This document shows positions 30,489 through 38,011 of a stretch of DNA of 49,793 nt, one piece after another. Within the stretch, counting starts at the first letter, position 1. Every line of letters starts with the position of its first letter. The stretch spans positions 77,607 to 127,399 of the forward strand of contig JAGWHB010000005.1 in the NCBI GenBank assembly GCA_028867035.1. Direction: 5' to 3'. The DNA is from Nitrososphaerota archaeon (GTDB lineage Archaea; Thermoproteota; Nitrososphaeria; Nitrososphaerales; Gagatemarchaeaceae). Made by a program: the position numbers and the translations under genes. The notes beneath the pieces are model-generated. The model was not told where the DNA came from. It saw only the letters and a program-made list of their open reading frames with translations, and made no database searches.

Positions 30489-30932
30489 ATGAGGGTCTCA
30501 CTGATCTGGTCCAGTCCATCGCCTGAAAGGACCATTGCGGTCGCGATGAGGAGATGTTACAGCACCAAGGCAATCGAGGACATCGAGTCTGAGATCGAGC
30601 AGAAGGGGGCCGAGTACTGGAAGTATCTCTTGACCAAGGCCCTCCAGGACAAATCTTTAGACGTGCTCGAGCATTTCACTCTGACGCTCCTCGTCGAGGG
30701 AGCGGGAGAAGCGGATGTCGGCAGCCTCACCCGCAATTTTCCATATCTCCGGGCGACCCACCTGAAGGGAGCGGACTGGATGGTCTCTCTGAACGCGAGG
30801 ACCCTTGTGGAGCTCTGGAGAAGCGCAGGTGGAAAGGCGTTCGCCGGGCTCGTGGTCTCGGAGCTCGACGGCAAAAGGGTCTGTCCGATATTCAACGCCG
30901 TTGCTTTCGGTGAGAAGGTTCATGCGAGTTAA
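30489..30932 (+). CDS. ThyX-like protein lacking the RHR signature
   Basis: A 147-residue protein of ThyX (flavin-dependent thymidylate synthase) type. The opening 'A-V-A-M-R-R-C-Y-S', the central 'L-E-H-F-T-L-T-L-L-V-E-G-A' and the later 'V-S-L-N-A-R-T-L-V-E-L-W-R' match conserved ThyX segments. The key ThyX motif RHRx7S, which binds FAD and dUMP, is absent; the corresponding stretch is shortened. So it is probably inactive alone. It overlaps by 11 nt the true ThyX gene that follows, whose own N-terminus is shortened, which suggests a two-subunit enzyme or a decayed duplicate. TATA box 26 nt upstream. Confidence 0.75.
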   Translation: MRVSLIWSSPSPERTIAVAMRRCYSTKAIEDIESEIEQKGAEYWKYLLTKALQDKSLDVLEHFTLTLLVEGAGEADVGSLTRNFPYLRATHLKGADWMVSLNARTLVELWRSAGGKAFAGLVVSELDGKRVCPIFNAVAFGEKVHAS

Positions 30933-31452
30933 GCTCCTATACAACACCAACCTCGACTCCCTGAGACGAGCGCTGGCCCAAGAGGGGGTTCCCTTCGACC
31001 CGGAAGCCATGATGGACCATGTCGTCTACATGTTCGAAATCGAGGACTGCAGCCGGGTCACGACCCACCAGCTGGTGCGACATAGGGCGGTCTCCTACGA
31101 CCAGGAGTCGCAGAGGTTCTCGGCGGCTACCAGGGAAGGCGTGGTGACCCCTCCGAGCATCCAGTCCAACGAGGCGGCGTACAAGGCCTACGACGAGGCC
31201 CTCAAATCAGTCTATGCTTCTTACGAAAAGATGGTGACTGCAGGAATCCCCAAGGAGGACGCCAGGTACATCCTGCCCAGCGCCATCAAGACCAAACTGG
31301 TGATGACCCTCAGTGCGAGGAGTCTGATGCACATGGTCTGGCAGAGGACTGCCCTCCAGGCGCAGTGGGAGATCAGGGAGCTCGCCACGACCCTGCACGG
31401 CCTGGCCCAAGAAGCGACCCCGGAGCTCTGGACCAAGATCACAGAGCGATAG
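30922..31452 (+). CDS. thyX: Flavin-dependent thymidylate synthase ThyX
   Basis: A 176-residue ThyX, making dTMP from dUMP with CH2-THF and FAD. The signature H-Q-L-V-R-H-R-A-V-S-Y-D-Q-E-S-Q-R-F contains the full RHRx7S motif. 'M-D-H-V-V-Y-M-F-E-I-E' supplies the conserved His, and 'L-S-A-R-S-L-M-H-M' the C-terminal substrate-binding segment. It is shorter than the usual 210-250 residues because the region holding 'aarvCYS' is missing; that segment is present in the overlapping upstream protein. The ATG at 30922 overlaps that gene by 11 nt. The folate genes in this window fit its cofactor need. Confidence 0.9.
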   Translation: MRVKLLYNTNLDSLRRALAQEGVPFDPEAMMDHVVYMFEIEDCSRVTTHQLVRHRAVSYDQESQRFSAATREGVVTPPSIQSNEAAYKAYDEALKSVYASYEKMVTAGIPKEDARYILPSAIKTKLVMTLSARSLMHMVWQRTALQAQWEIRELATTLHGLAQEATPELWTKITER

Positions 31453-31454
31453 AG

Positions 31455-32786
31455 TTGGTCAAAGCGTTCGGCACCGCCGGCGTCAGGGGGGTGTTCAACC
31501 GGACTCAGACCCCCGAGCAGGTCTACAAGCTCGCTGAGACGATAGCTTTCGCTTCTGGTAGAGGAAGGTATGGGGTCGGGTGGGATGGAAGGAAGGCGTC
31601 TGCGCTCCTGGCGAGGACAGTGCTTTCGGCCGTAAACGCGGTGGGGAGCGACGCTCATGTTTTCGGTCTCGTGCCGACGCCCGTGCTCGCCTTCGGGACG
31701 AGGTCGAGGTCGTGCCTTATGGGGTTCGCCGTGACTGCGTCTCACAACCCCGCCGAGTTTTCTGGTGTGAAGGTCTTCAACCGCAACGGCATGGAGCTCG
31801 CGAAGTCGGATGAGGAGAGGATAGAGCGGGCCATGGCGGTTGATGTGATGAAGCCCGCCGGTGTGTTCGGGGAACTCGTTCCCGATGAAGGGGTCCTCGA
31901 CGACTACGTCGCGGCCGTGGTGTCGCGCTATCCCCGCACCCCCAACCCGCTCCGCATAGCAGTGGACTGCGCCAACGGCTCGGGCGGGCTGGTGACCCCT
32001 GAAATCCTGAAGGCGCTGGGCCACCAAGTCGTTCCCGTCAACGCCCAGGTCTCGTGGAGGTTCCCCGCGAGGCCTCCGGAGCCTACTGCGACGAACTTGT
32101 CAGACTTCGCCGCCATGGTCCCGACCCTCGGGGTAGATTTCGCCTTCGCCCACGACGGAGACGCGGACAGGCTGGTGATGATAGATGCGTTCGGCAGCGT
32201 CGTCCCCGACTCGATACTTACGATACTGGCTTTGCGCGGTCTGGGGCTGAGCAGCGGTACCGCCGTCATCTCAGAGAACACGTCAAGCGCCGTAGCCGAA
32301 GAAGCGGAGCGGCTCGGCCTCAGGGTGCAGAGGAGCAGGGTCGGGAAGACGTTTGCAGTCCTTGAGGCGGAGGGGGGCGTCTTCGCCGCGGAGCCCAGCA
32401 AGGTGGTCGACCCCAAGTGGGGCCTTTGGGAGGACGGGATCAACGCGTCGGCCCTCATAGCCAGCCTGCTCTCCTCTGACCCCAGCCTCCTCGGCCGTGT
32501 CTTGCAGGAAGTGCAGTGGAGGTACAGGCAGACGAACCTCAGGACGTCGGTGAGTATGGAGATGCTTATTGTCAGGGCCAAGGAATCGTTCAGGAGGCTC
32601 AGGGTGTCTGAGGAGCGGACGCTCGATGGGCTGAAGCTTGTGCTCAACGATGGGTCGTGGGTGATGTTCAGGCCGTCGGGGACCGAGCCCATCACGAGGT
32701 TGTATTGTGAGTCGAGGGACCCGCAGCAGCTGGAGGCCTTGGTGCAGTTGGGGACGCAGTGCGTGCAAGCCTCTAATATGTCATAG
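31455..32786 (+). CDS. Phosphohexomutase (phosphoglucosamine/phosphomannomutase family)
   Basis: A 443-residue alpha-D-phosphohexomutase, interconverting 1- and 6-phosphosugars for cell-envelope or glycoprotein precursors. The opening 'A-F-G-T-A-G-V-R-G', the phosphoserine loop T-A-S96-H-N-P, the metal site H-D-G-D-A-D-R and the phosphate-binding 'F-R-P-S-G-T-E-P' are complete. The specificity loop reads A-A-E-P-S-K rather than the G-E-x-S-G of many homologues, so glucose/mannose/glucosamine preference is open. The start is TTG 31455, 2 nt after the thyX stop, so it is probably in the same transcript. Confidence 0.92.
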   Translation: MVKAFGTAGVRGVFNRTQTPEQVYKLAETIAFASGRGRYGVGWDGRKASALLARTVLSAVNAVGSDAHVFGLVPTPVLAFGTRSRSCLMGFAVTASHNPAEFSGVKVFNRNGMELAKSDEERIERAMAVDVMKPAGVFGELVPDEGVLDDYVAAVVSRYPRTPNPLRIAVDCANGSGGLVTPEILKALGHQVVPVNAQVSWRFPARPPEPTATNLSDFAAMVPTLGVDFAFAHDGDADRLVMIDAFGSVVPDSILTILALRGLGLSSGTAVISENTSSAVAEEAERLGLRVQRSRVGKTFAVLEAEGGVFAAEPSKVVDPKWGLWEDGINASALIASLLSSDPSLLGRVLQEVQWRYRQTNLRTSVSMEMLIVRAKESFRRLRVSEERTLDGLKLVLNDGSWVMFRPSGTEPITRLYCESRDPQQLEALVQLGTQCVQASNMS

Positions 32787-32801
32787 GAAAATCGACTCCA
32801 G

Positions 32802-34274
32802 ATGTCCGAGTCGAAGGCGATAGCGAGGGTGCTCTCCTCGGGGTACATGCTAGACGCCAAGGCCTTCGACATGATCAGCAAGCTCCCGCCCGGCAGCGAC
32901 GTCGAGAACCTCGTCGAGAAGCTCCTCGAGCAGAAAGCAGGCGCGCTCGGGGAGGCGAAGGTGATCACCGAAGGCGATGTGGCAAAGGTAATACCCGAGA
33001 AGGCACCGCAGAGCCCGGAGCGGGTCATGGCCTACGACCCGCCTGAAGTGGAGATTATCTCCGACCCCACCCAGGCCATCGCCCCGACAGACGGGGCCGA
33101 AGGCTTCGGCAGGTTGTTCCGGGACAGGTATCAGAGGCTCGTTTCTATCGTACGAGAGAGACAGGACACGAAGAACAGTGTCACTGTATCTGCCACCAAG
33201 AATCTGGTCTCGGGAAAGAAACTCAAGGTCGCGGGACTGCTGTCCGACCGCCAGAGCAGGCGCGGTGGCGTCGAGCTCAGGGTCGACGACCCGACTGGGA
33301 CGCTGAAGGTCATGTGTCAGGAAGGGCCCGCTGAGAGGGCGGCGCTCGAGGCACCGCTGGACAGCCTGGTCGTGATCGATGTGTCGAAGAGCAGGTCGGG
33401 GCAGTTCTTCGCCGATTCCGTCGTCCTCCCGGACGTCCCCGGCCGCAGGGCGGTGTCCTCCTCCCACAGAGCATTCGCTGTCCTCCTCTCAGACCTGCAC
33501 ATCGGGAGCAGGATGTTCCTGGCTGACGATTTCCACCGCTTTCTGCAGTGGCTCAACGGGAGTTTCGGCGACAACGACGTGGTGAACCGGGTGAAGTATC
33601 TGGTGATCGCTGGGGACCTGGTCGACGGGGTGGGCGTCTACCCGGGCCAGGAGTTCCAGCTCTCGGAAAGGGACCCGAAGAAGCAGTACGAGATGGCTTC
33701 GGAGTTGCTGAAGCAGGTGCCCGGTCACATCCAGATAGTCCTCTCGCCAGGCAACCATGACGCGGTCAGGCAGGCGCTCCCCCAGCCCGCGGTGGCCGTC
33801 GACATGGCCGAGTCGCTCTACGCCATGGACAACGTCAGATGGGTCGGAGACCCCTCCTACATCAAGCTAGGCGGAGTGATGTTCCTGGTCTATCATGGCA
33901 AGAGCCTGGATGATGTGATTGCCACGACCCCGAACCTCGCCTACGACAGGCCGACCGACGCCATGAAGCTGCTCCTTCGGGCGAGGCACCTGGCCCCCAC
34001 CTATGGGAAGCGGACCGCCCTCTCCCCAGAGCTCCGCGACTACATGGTCGTGGACCGGGTCCCCGACGTCTTCCATGTGGGGCATGTGCACACCTATGGG
34101 GAAGTCTCCTACAGGGGGACCCTGCTCATCAATTCCGGGACCTGGCAGGCGCAGACGAGCTTCCAGTCGAACATGGGCCTCGAGCCCACGCCGAGCATTA
34201 TACCAATCCTCGACCTATCTAGCCTCAAGGTCGTGCGGCGCAACTTCGGGGCGGCCGGGTTCCCTGCATCCTAG
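32802..34274 (+). CDS. polD1: D-family DNA polymerase small subunit DP1
   Basis: A 490-residue small subunit of archaeal replicative polymerase D, with an N-terminal helical region, an OB fold around residues 140-215 and a C-terminal calcineurin-like phosphoesterase that supplies 3'-5' proofreading. All metal-ligand motifs are visible: L-S-D-L-H-I-G-S, G-D-L-V-D-G-V, S-P-G-N-H-D, Y-H-G and G-H-V-H-T-Y-G, so the nuclease should be active, in contrast to eukaryotic B-subunits. The stop overlaps the cdc6 stop by 4 nt. Location next to cdc6 is common in archaea and near origins. Confidence 0.96.
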   Translation: MSESKAIARVLSSGYMLDAKAFDMISKLPPGSDVENLVEKLLEQKAGALGEAKVITEGDVAKVIPEKAPQSPERVMAYDPPEVEIISDPTQAIAPTDGAEGFGRLFRDRYQRLVSIVRERQDTKNSVTVSATKNLVSGKKLKVAGLLSDRQSRRGGVELRVDDPTGTLKVMCQEGPAERAALEAPLDSLVVIDVSKSRSGQFFADSVVLPDVPGRRAVSSSHRAFAVLLSDLHIGSRMFLADDFHRFLQWLNGSFGDNDVVNRVKYLVIAGDLVDGVGVYPGQEFQLSERDPKKQYEMASELLKQVPGHIQIVLSPGNHDAVRQALPQPAVAVDMAESLYAMDNVRWVGDPSYIKLGGVMFLVYHGKSLDDVIATTPNLAYDRPTDAMKLLLRARHLAPTYGKRTALSPELRDYMVVDRVPDVFHVGHVHTYGEVSYRGTLLINSGTWQAQTSFQSNMGLEPTPSIIPILDLSSLKVVRRNFGAAGFPAS

Positions 34275-35464
34275 GCCAGAGCTGCGAAGGTCGGGTCCTC
34301 GGAGAGCGTCTTCTCGAGGGAGTCCTTCCCTATCAACAGCTGGATTTTCTTCGTCCTCCCCCGCCTCCCTTTGCTCACCACCGAAGCTTCCACCAGCCCA
34401 AGCAGGTCGAGGTCTCCGAGTATCCCGCTCAGACGCCTCTGGGTGAGGGTCTCGATGCCTATCTTCTTGCAAAGGTTGTTGTAGGCGAGGTAAAGTTCGC
34501 CCGTGTTGGTCCCCCCGTCGAACCTTGACACCGCGAATAGTATGGCCTTGTTCTGCACCGGAAGGGAGCGTATCGCCTCGTCCACCCTGTCGACCTCCAT
34601 CTTGTCGGACGCCATTCTGATGCATGAATCGTCGATTTCCTTCAAGCCCTCGCGCTCCGCGACCTCCCCTGCGATCCGCAGCAGGTCGATGGCGCGGCGC
34701 GCGTCTCCGTGCTCTGACCCCGCCATGGCCGCGCACAGGTTGATGGCCGCGGATGAAGCGACCGACGGCCTGAACGCGACCTTGGCCCTCTCGGTGAGGA
34801 TCTGCCTGAGCTCGTCCACGGTGTAGGGGGGAAAGACCAGCTCCTCCTCGCTGAGGCTGCTGAGGACCCGGGGGTCGAGTCCTTCCTTGAACTTCAGGTC
34901 GTTCGAAATCCCTACGAGTGCCAGGAACCCCGGGGACAGTTTGGTCCCTGAGCGGGTAAATGCATACAATATGTCGTCGCCGAACAGCTTCACGAGGTAG
35001 TCGATCTCGTCGAGGACGAGGACCACCTTCTTCTTGTTCGTCTTGATGTTGTCGGAGATGCGGTCGACGACCTCCCCGATGGCCAGGCCCGTCAGCGGTA
35101 TCTGCTTCGCCTTGGTCAGGTCGAGGGCCCTGGCGAAGTCGGCCAGCGTCCGGTATTCGCCGTCTGCGAGTCGGGTGTTGACATAGGCCAGCACCAGGTT
35201 CGGGTTGTTGGCTTCGGCTTTGAGCTTCGTCAGGACGTAGTTGGTGACGGCCGTCTTTCCTGTCCCAGTTTTCCCATAGAGGAGGAGATTGGAGGGCTTC
35301 GAGCCCCGGAGTATCGGCGCCAAGATCTGCGCCACGGCCCTTGTCTGGGGGTCGCGGAACGGGAGGTGCATGGGAACGTAGTCCGGGCTCAGGGCGTCCC
35401 GGTTGACGAAGAGGGGCTTGCTCTCTTTCGCCCTGCGAAATATCTCATCTATGCTATCGGACAA
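34271..35464 (-). CDS. cdc6: Orc1/Cdc6-type replication initiator
   Basis: A 397-residue AAA+ ATPase that recognises origins and loads MCM. Walker A is Y-G-K-T-G-T-G-K-T-A-V (near residue 60) and Walker B is V-L-V-L-D-E-I-D-Y-L. Sensor 1 is in G-I-S-N-D-L, and the Cdc6-specific D-P-R-V-L-S-S-L-S and 'F-P-P-Y-T-V-D-E-L' follow. The C-terminal 120 residues are a winged-helix domain (L-A-Y-N-N-L-C-K-K-I-G to the end) that binds origin repeats. ATG 35464. The region just upstream has ORB-like repeats, so it is probably transcribed from the origin. Confidence 0.96.
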   Translation of the reverse strand: MSDSIDEIFRRAKESKPLFVNRDALSPDYVPMHLPFRDPQTRAVAQILAPILRGSKPSNLLLYGKTGTGKTAVTNYVLTKLKAEANNPNLVLAYVNTRLADGEYRTLADFARALDLTKAKQIPLTGLAIGEVVDRISDNIKTNKKKVVLVLDEIDYLVKLFGDDILYAFTRSGTKLSPGFLALVGISNDLKFKEGLDPRVLSSLSEEELVFPPYTVDELRQILTERAKVAFRPSVASSAAINLCAAMAGSEHGDARRAIDLLRIAGEVAEREGLKEIDDSCIRMASDKMEVDRVDEAIRSLPVQNKAILFAVSRFDGGTNTGELYLAYNNLCKKIGIETLTQRRLSGILGDLDLLGLVEASVVSKGRRGRTKKIQLLIGKDSLEKTLSEDPTFAALA

Positions 35465-35605
35465 ACAAAAACAGTGGAAACACTGGTCTAGATAGGTCTT
35501 TGCCGGCTCCTCGCCGCATACCCTCTGTTTTCGTTGGGAATTATGTCCGATTGGCTAGGAATATCCACGGAATGACCTCTGACTATTGATGGAAACGGGG
35601 AACTA
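35465..35605. other. Candidate replication origin with ORB-like repeats
   Basis: The AT-richer gap upstream of cdc6 contains cagtggaaac at 35472-35481, a perfect match to the mini-ORB core known from archaeal Orc1/Cdc6 binding sites, and tggaaacgggg at 35590-35600, a second core in the same orientation followed by the G-string typical of full ORBs. Between them lie short AT-rich tracts (ttttcgttgggaattatg). Location beside cdc6 and the polymerase subunit gene supports an origin. It is a short region with only two clear repeats, so the assignment is probable, not certain. Confidence 0.55.
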
Positions 35606-35633
35606 GTGGAGTCGGCGTCATGTTACCCTGAGC

Positions 35634-35768
35634 ATGACAATCGATGCCAAGATCCGGATCGGACTGCTCCTAGTCTCGGTGGCCATTTCCGCGTTCGCGG
35701 CGCTGGCCTCGGCCCACGGCATCTACCTGGGCTTCCTAGACGAGATCGGCGGCGGAACCCCCTCGTAG
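35634..35768 (+). CDS. Small secreted or membrane protein (44 aa)
   Basis: A 44-residue reading frame from ATG 35634. A short basic start (MTIDAKIRIG) precedes a hydrophobic segment (LLLVSVAISAFAALASAHG), then an acidic tail ending GGGTPS. This is either a single-pass membrane protein or a small secreted peptide with an A-S-A cleavage site. No family is recognised. Its stop codon lies inside a strong hairpin that acts as a likely terminator. It follows the candidate origin. Confidence 0.45.
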   Translation: MTIDAKIRIGLLLVSVAISAFAALASAHGIYLGFLDEIGGGTPS

Positions 35769-35790
35769 GGGTCCCGCCTTCTCTATTTTT
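35751..35790. terminator. Hairpin terminator between convergent genes
   Basis: The sequence ggcgg-a-acccc-ctcgta-ggggt-c-ccgcc (35751-35778) forms a stem of two 5-bp helices separated by one A/C mismatch, with a 6-nt loop. It is followed by ttctctattttt, a T-rich run. It overlaps the end of the 44-aa gene and stands 5 nt before the end of the convergent regulator gene, so it can stop transcription from the left. Confidence 0.6.
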
Positions 35791-36913
35791 GCAGAGGGAC
35801 GATCGAATCTTTCCGCAGGTGGGTTTCCATCTGTCGCATGTTGAACTTCCAGCTCCCGTCCTGGTACATGCTGTATGGTACCGTGAACGATGTGGCCTCG
35901 GAAGGCTTGATGAAGCTCATCTCCACCTTTGATGCCAGATTCGGGACTGCCGAGTTGATGTAGCTGGACATGCTAATCAGGTCGGTGACGGGCACGTACA
36001 TCATCGCGACGTAGGTCCAGTCCTGCATTAGGTCTTCCACCCAGAGGAATGGTATCTTGCTCACCGCGGCTTGCACCTCCGCGAACTCGGACTTGCTCAG
36101 GTTGTGGAACGCCAATCGGGTGATGGCCGTGGAGTGGACGGGTTTCTTTGCGATGTCCTGCGCCCATCTGATCCTGTACGACGGGACGAGCTTCCACTTC
36201 TGCACGTGGGTTCGATAGTGATATTCCAGGGTCTTCTGGTGAACCTTCAGTTTTTTCGCAATCCCGGTCAGATGCTGGAGCGAGTCCTTCTGCAGCTCCT
36301 TGATGACCAGGAGGTCGTAGTGGTCGAAGTCTGCGACTTTGGTCTTACCTCCTACAGCCAGGGGAAGAGGCGCCCGCTCTGAAACCTTGGCCCATTCGAT
36401 TTCCCATCTCCCTGACCTGAAGTTGAAGAAGTGAGGGTCCATCGCCTTGTGCCTGCTGACCTGGACCGTTTGCAGGGTGAAGGTGCTGAGAATCCCCCTG
36501 TCTTCGAGACTGCCGAGGAACTCCCTGTACTGGTCCGTGGTGCCCTGGGGCAGGGAGAAGAGGGCCGCGTAGTTCCCCTGCGGGACAAGCTTGCCGAAAT
36601 ATGTCAGATATCCGACTTCGTTCAGGGCCCTGAGTATCTGTGGAGCCATGCCGCCGTAGGCCTTGGAGAAGCTCAGTGACGCCCAGTGCAGTTGCAGGCC
36701 GAGCTTTTCGAAATCGACCTCGGCGTGGAACTTGAATCCGAGGCGGCCGAACCGTTTTTTGATCTTGTACCTGATGGTCTCCTGGTGGGCCCCCGTCATA
36801 CGTGAAATCTGGGCCACGTTCCTCGGACCTGCGGTGCCTATCGCAGCTATGATCCGGGCTTCTAGGTCGGGTGCGTCATCTTTGATGGCCTGCACTGACT
36901 TGGAGCGGGACAA
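35783..36913 (-). CDS. Transcription regulator with two helix-turn-helix domains
   Basis: A 376-residue protein that looks like a duplicated regulator. The first HTH is at about residues 16-52 ('L-E-A-R-I-I-A-A-I-G', then 'N-V-A-Q-I-S-R-M-T-G-A-H-Q-E-T-I-R-Y-K'), the second at about 195-235 ('L-L-V-I-K-E-L-Q-K-D' then 'G-I-A-K-K-L-K-V-H-Q-K-T-L-E-Y-H'). Each is followed by about 130 residues of alpha/beta sequence that may be a ligand-binding or dimerisation domain. The HTH form is Lrp/AsnC- or winged-helix-like. The target is unknown. It ends 5 nt after a terminator hairpin. Confidence 0.78.
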   Translation of the reverse strand: MSRSKSVQAIKDDAPDLEARIIAAIGTAGPRNVAQISRMTGAHQETIRYKIKKRFGRLGFKFHAEVDFEKLGLQLHWASLSFSKAYGGMAPQILRALNEVGYLTYFGKLVPQGNYAALFSLPQGTTDQYREFLGSLEDRGILSTFTLQTVQVSRHKAMDPHFFNFRSGRWEIEWAKVSERAPLPLAVGGKTKVADFDHYDLLVIKELQKDSLQHLTGIAKKLKVHQKTLEYHYRTHVQKWKLVPSYRIRWAQDIAKKPVHSTAITRLAFHNLSKSEFAEVQAAVSKIPFLWVEDLMQDWTYVAMMYVPVTDLISMSSYINSAVPNLASKVEMSFIKPSEATSFTVPYSMYQDGSWKFNMRQMETHLRKDSIVPLQK

Positions 36914-37041
36914 ACGGGGTTTGTGAGCAAAAACGAGTAATTAAGTGTAATAGATTCAGTAATGGTAAAGTCGAGGTCCGCTGGAAGAGCACGCTGGTTA
37001 TTCGGACGAGTCCGTAATCGATAACAAGGCCGCGGGTCGCC

Positions 37042-37641
37042 GTGGGCCCTGTGGAGTTTGAAGATGCTGTGCGCAGACGCCGGATGGTCAGGCACTTTGC
37101 CGGCGAGCCTGTCCCAAAAGAGACGATTGATAGAATCCTCGAGCTAACGCAGCACGCCCCGAGCGCCGGGTTCAGCCAGGGCAGCGCCTACATAGTCGTG
37201 ACAGATGTAGAGCTCAAGAAGAAAGTCGCGAAGCTGCAGGGCGAGGAGGACTACAGCTCGTCTGGGTTCCACAGGTGGATTTCTGAGTCGCCTGTCGCAG
37301 TCGTGGCTTGCGTCAGCGAGAAGCTGTATCATGACAGGTACAATGAGCCTGACAAGCTGAACGACGAGGGGAAGGAGATAGATTGGCCGACCCCCTACTG
37401 GTTCTTCGATATCGGCGCTGGTTGTATGATCGTGCTTCTCGCCGCCGTTGATGCTGGTCTCTCCGCGGCGTTCTCTGGTGTGTTCGACGTCAAGGGGGTT
37501 AAGGAACTGCTCGGCATCCCTGCACACTTCCACCCGGTGGGAGTGATTTCAATCGGGCGCGGCGCCGAGGACGTGAAGTCTCCGTCGCTAAAGCGGGGGA
37601 GGCGTCAGTGGGCCGACGTTGTCCACCACGACGGGTGGTGA
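37042..37641 (+). CDS. Nitroreductase family flavoprotein
   Basis: A 199-residue FMN-dependent reductase. It has the N-terminal 'R-R-R-M-V-R-H-F-A-G-E-P-V' FMN-phosphate motif, 'T-Q-H-A-P-S-A-G-F-S-Q' that covers the isoalloxazine, and the C-terminal 'H-P-V-G-V-I-S-I-G-R'. The central helix 'I-G-A-G-C-M-I-V-L-L-A-A-V-D-A-G-L' is typical. The start is GTG 37042; a second GTG at 37051 is possible. Electron acceptor and substrate are unknown. The flavoprotein gene further downstream may work with it, but there is no operon link. Confidence 0.88.
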   Translation: MGPVEFEDAVRRRRMVRHFAGEPVPKETIDRILELTQHAPSAGFSQGSAYIVVTDVELKKKVAKLQGEEDYSSSGFHRWISESPVAVVACVSEKLYHDRYNEPDKLNDEGKEIDWPTPYWFFDIGAGCMIVLLAAVDAGLSAAFSGVFDVKGVKELLGIPAHFHPVGVISIGRGAEDVKSPSLKRGRRQWADVVHHDGW

Positions 37642-37654
37642 CGGCGCGGGTCGA

Positions 37655-37834
37655 CTACTCCTTCTTCTGCTTGCTTCCAATCTCAACCATCTGGAATTGG
37701 CACTGGTACCTCTTCCCGTTGATTTCCACCTTCTGGGTGGCCCAGTAGCCGACCGAGCCGGTGCTGAATTTCTTCTCCGGGAGGCCGATGTCTGCGACCT
37801 TCTGGATTCCTTCGTAGAGTTCGATTCGTGGCAT
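37655..37834 (-). CDS. Conserved-looking small protein (59 aa)
   Basis: A complete 59-residue gene starting at ATG 37834-37832 and ending at 37655: MPRIELYEGIQKVADIG, then E-K-K-F-S-T-G-S-V-G-Y-W, then a strand pair 'Q-K-V-E-I-N-G-K-R-Y-Q-C-Q-F-Q-M-V-E-I-G' and a basic tail SKQKKE. A TATA-like cttaacta lies about 26 nt upstream, as in other leaderless genes here. The alternation of strands suggests a compact beta protein, but no family is recognised. It is convergent with the nitroreductase gene. Confidence 0.65.
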   Translation of the reverse strand: MPRIELYEGIQKVADIGLPEKKFSTGSVGYWATQKVEINGKRYQCQFQMVEIGSKQKKE

Positions 37835-38011
37835 GCTCTGGTTCCCAGGGTCGTAGATAGTTAAGGCTGTTCGGTATCTCCCTGTCTAGCCCGGCCGAAG
37901 GAGGGAATCCGGTGCTGCCTGCTAAAACGCCTATCAGAAATCGATGCCCGATTCGTTCGAAGCAGGCCGTTCACTGCTAAATATCACAGCTCCTGTCAGT
38001 GGCGCTCTCCT

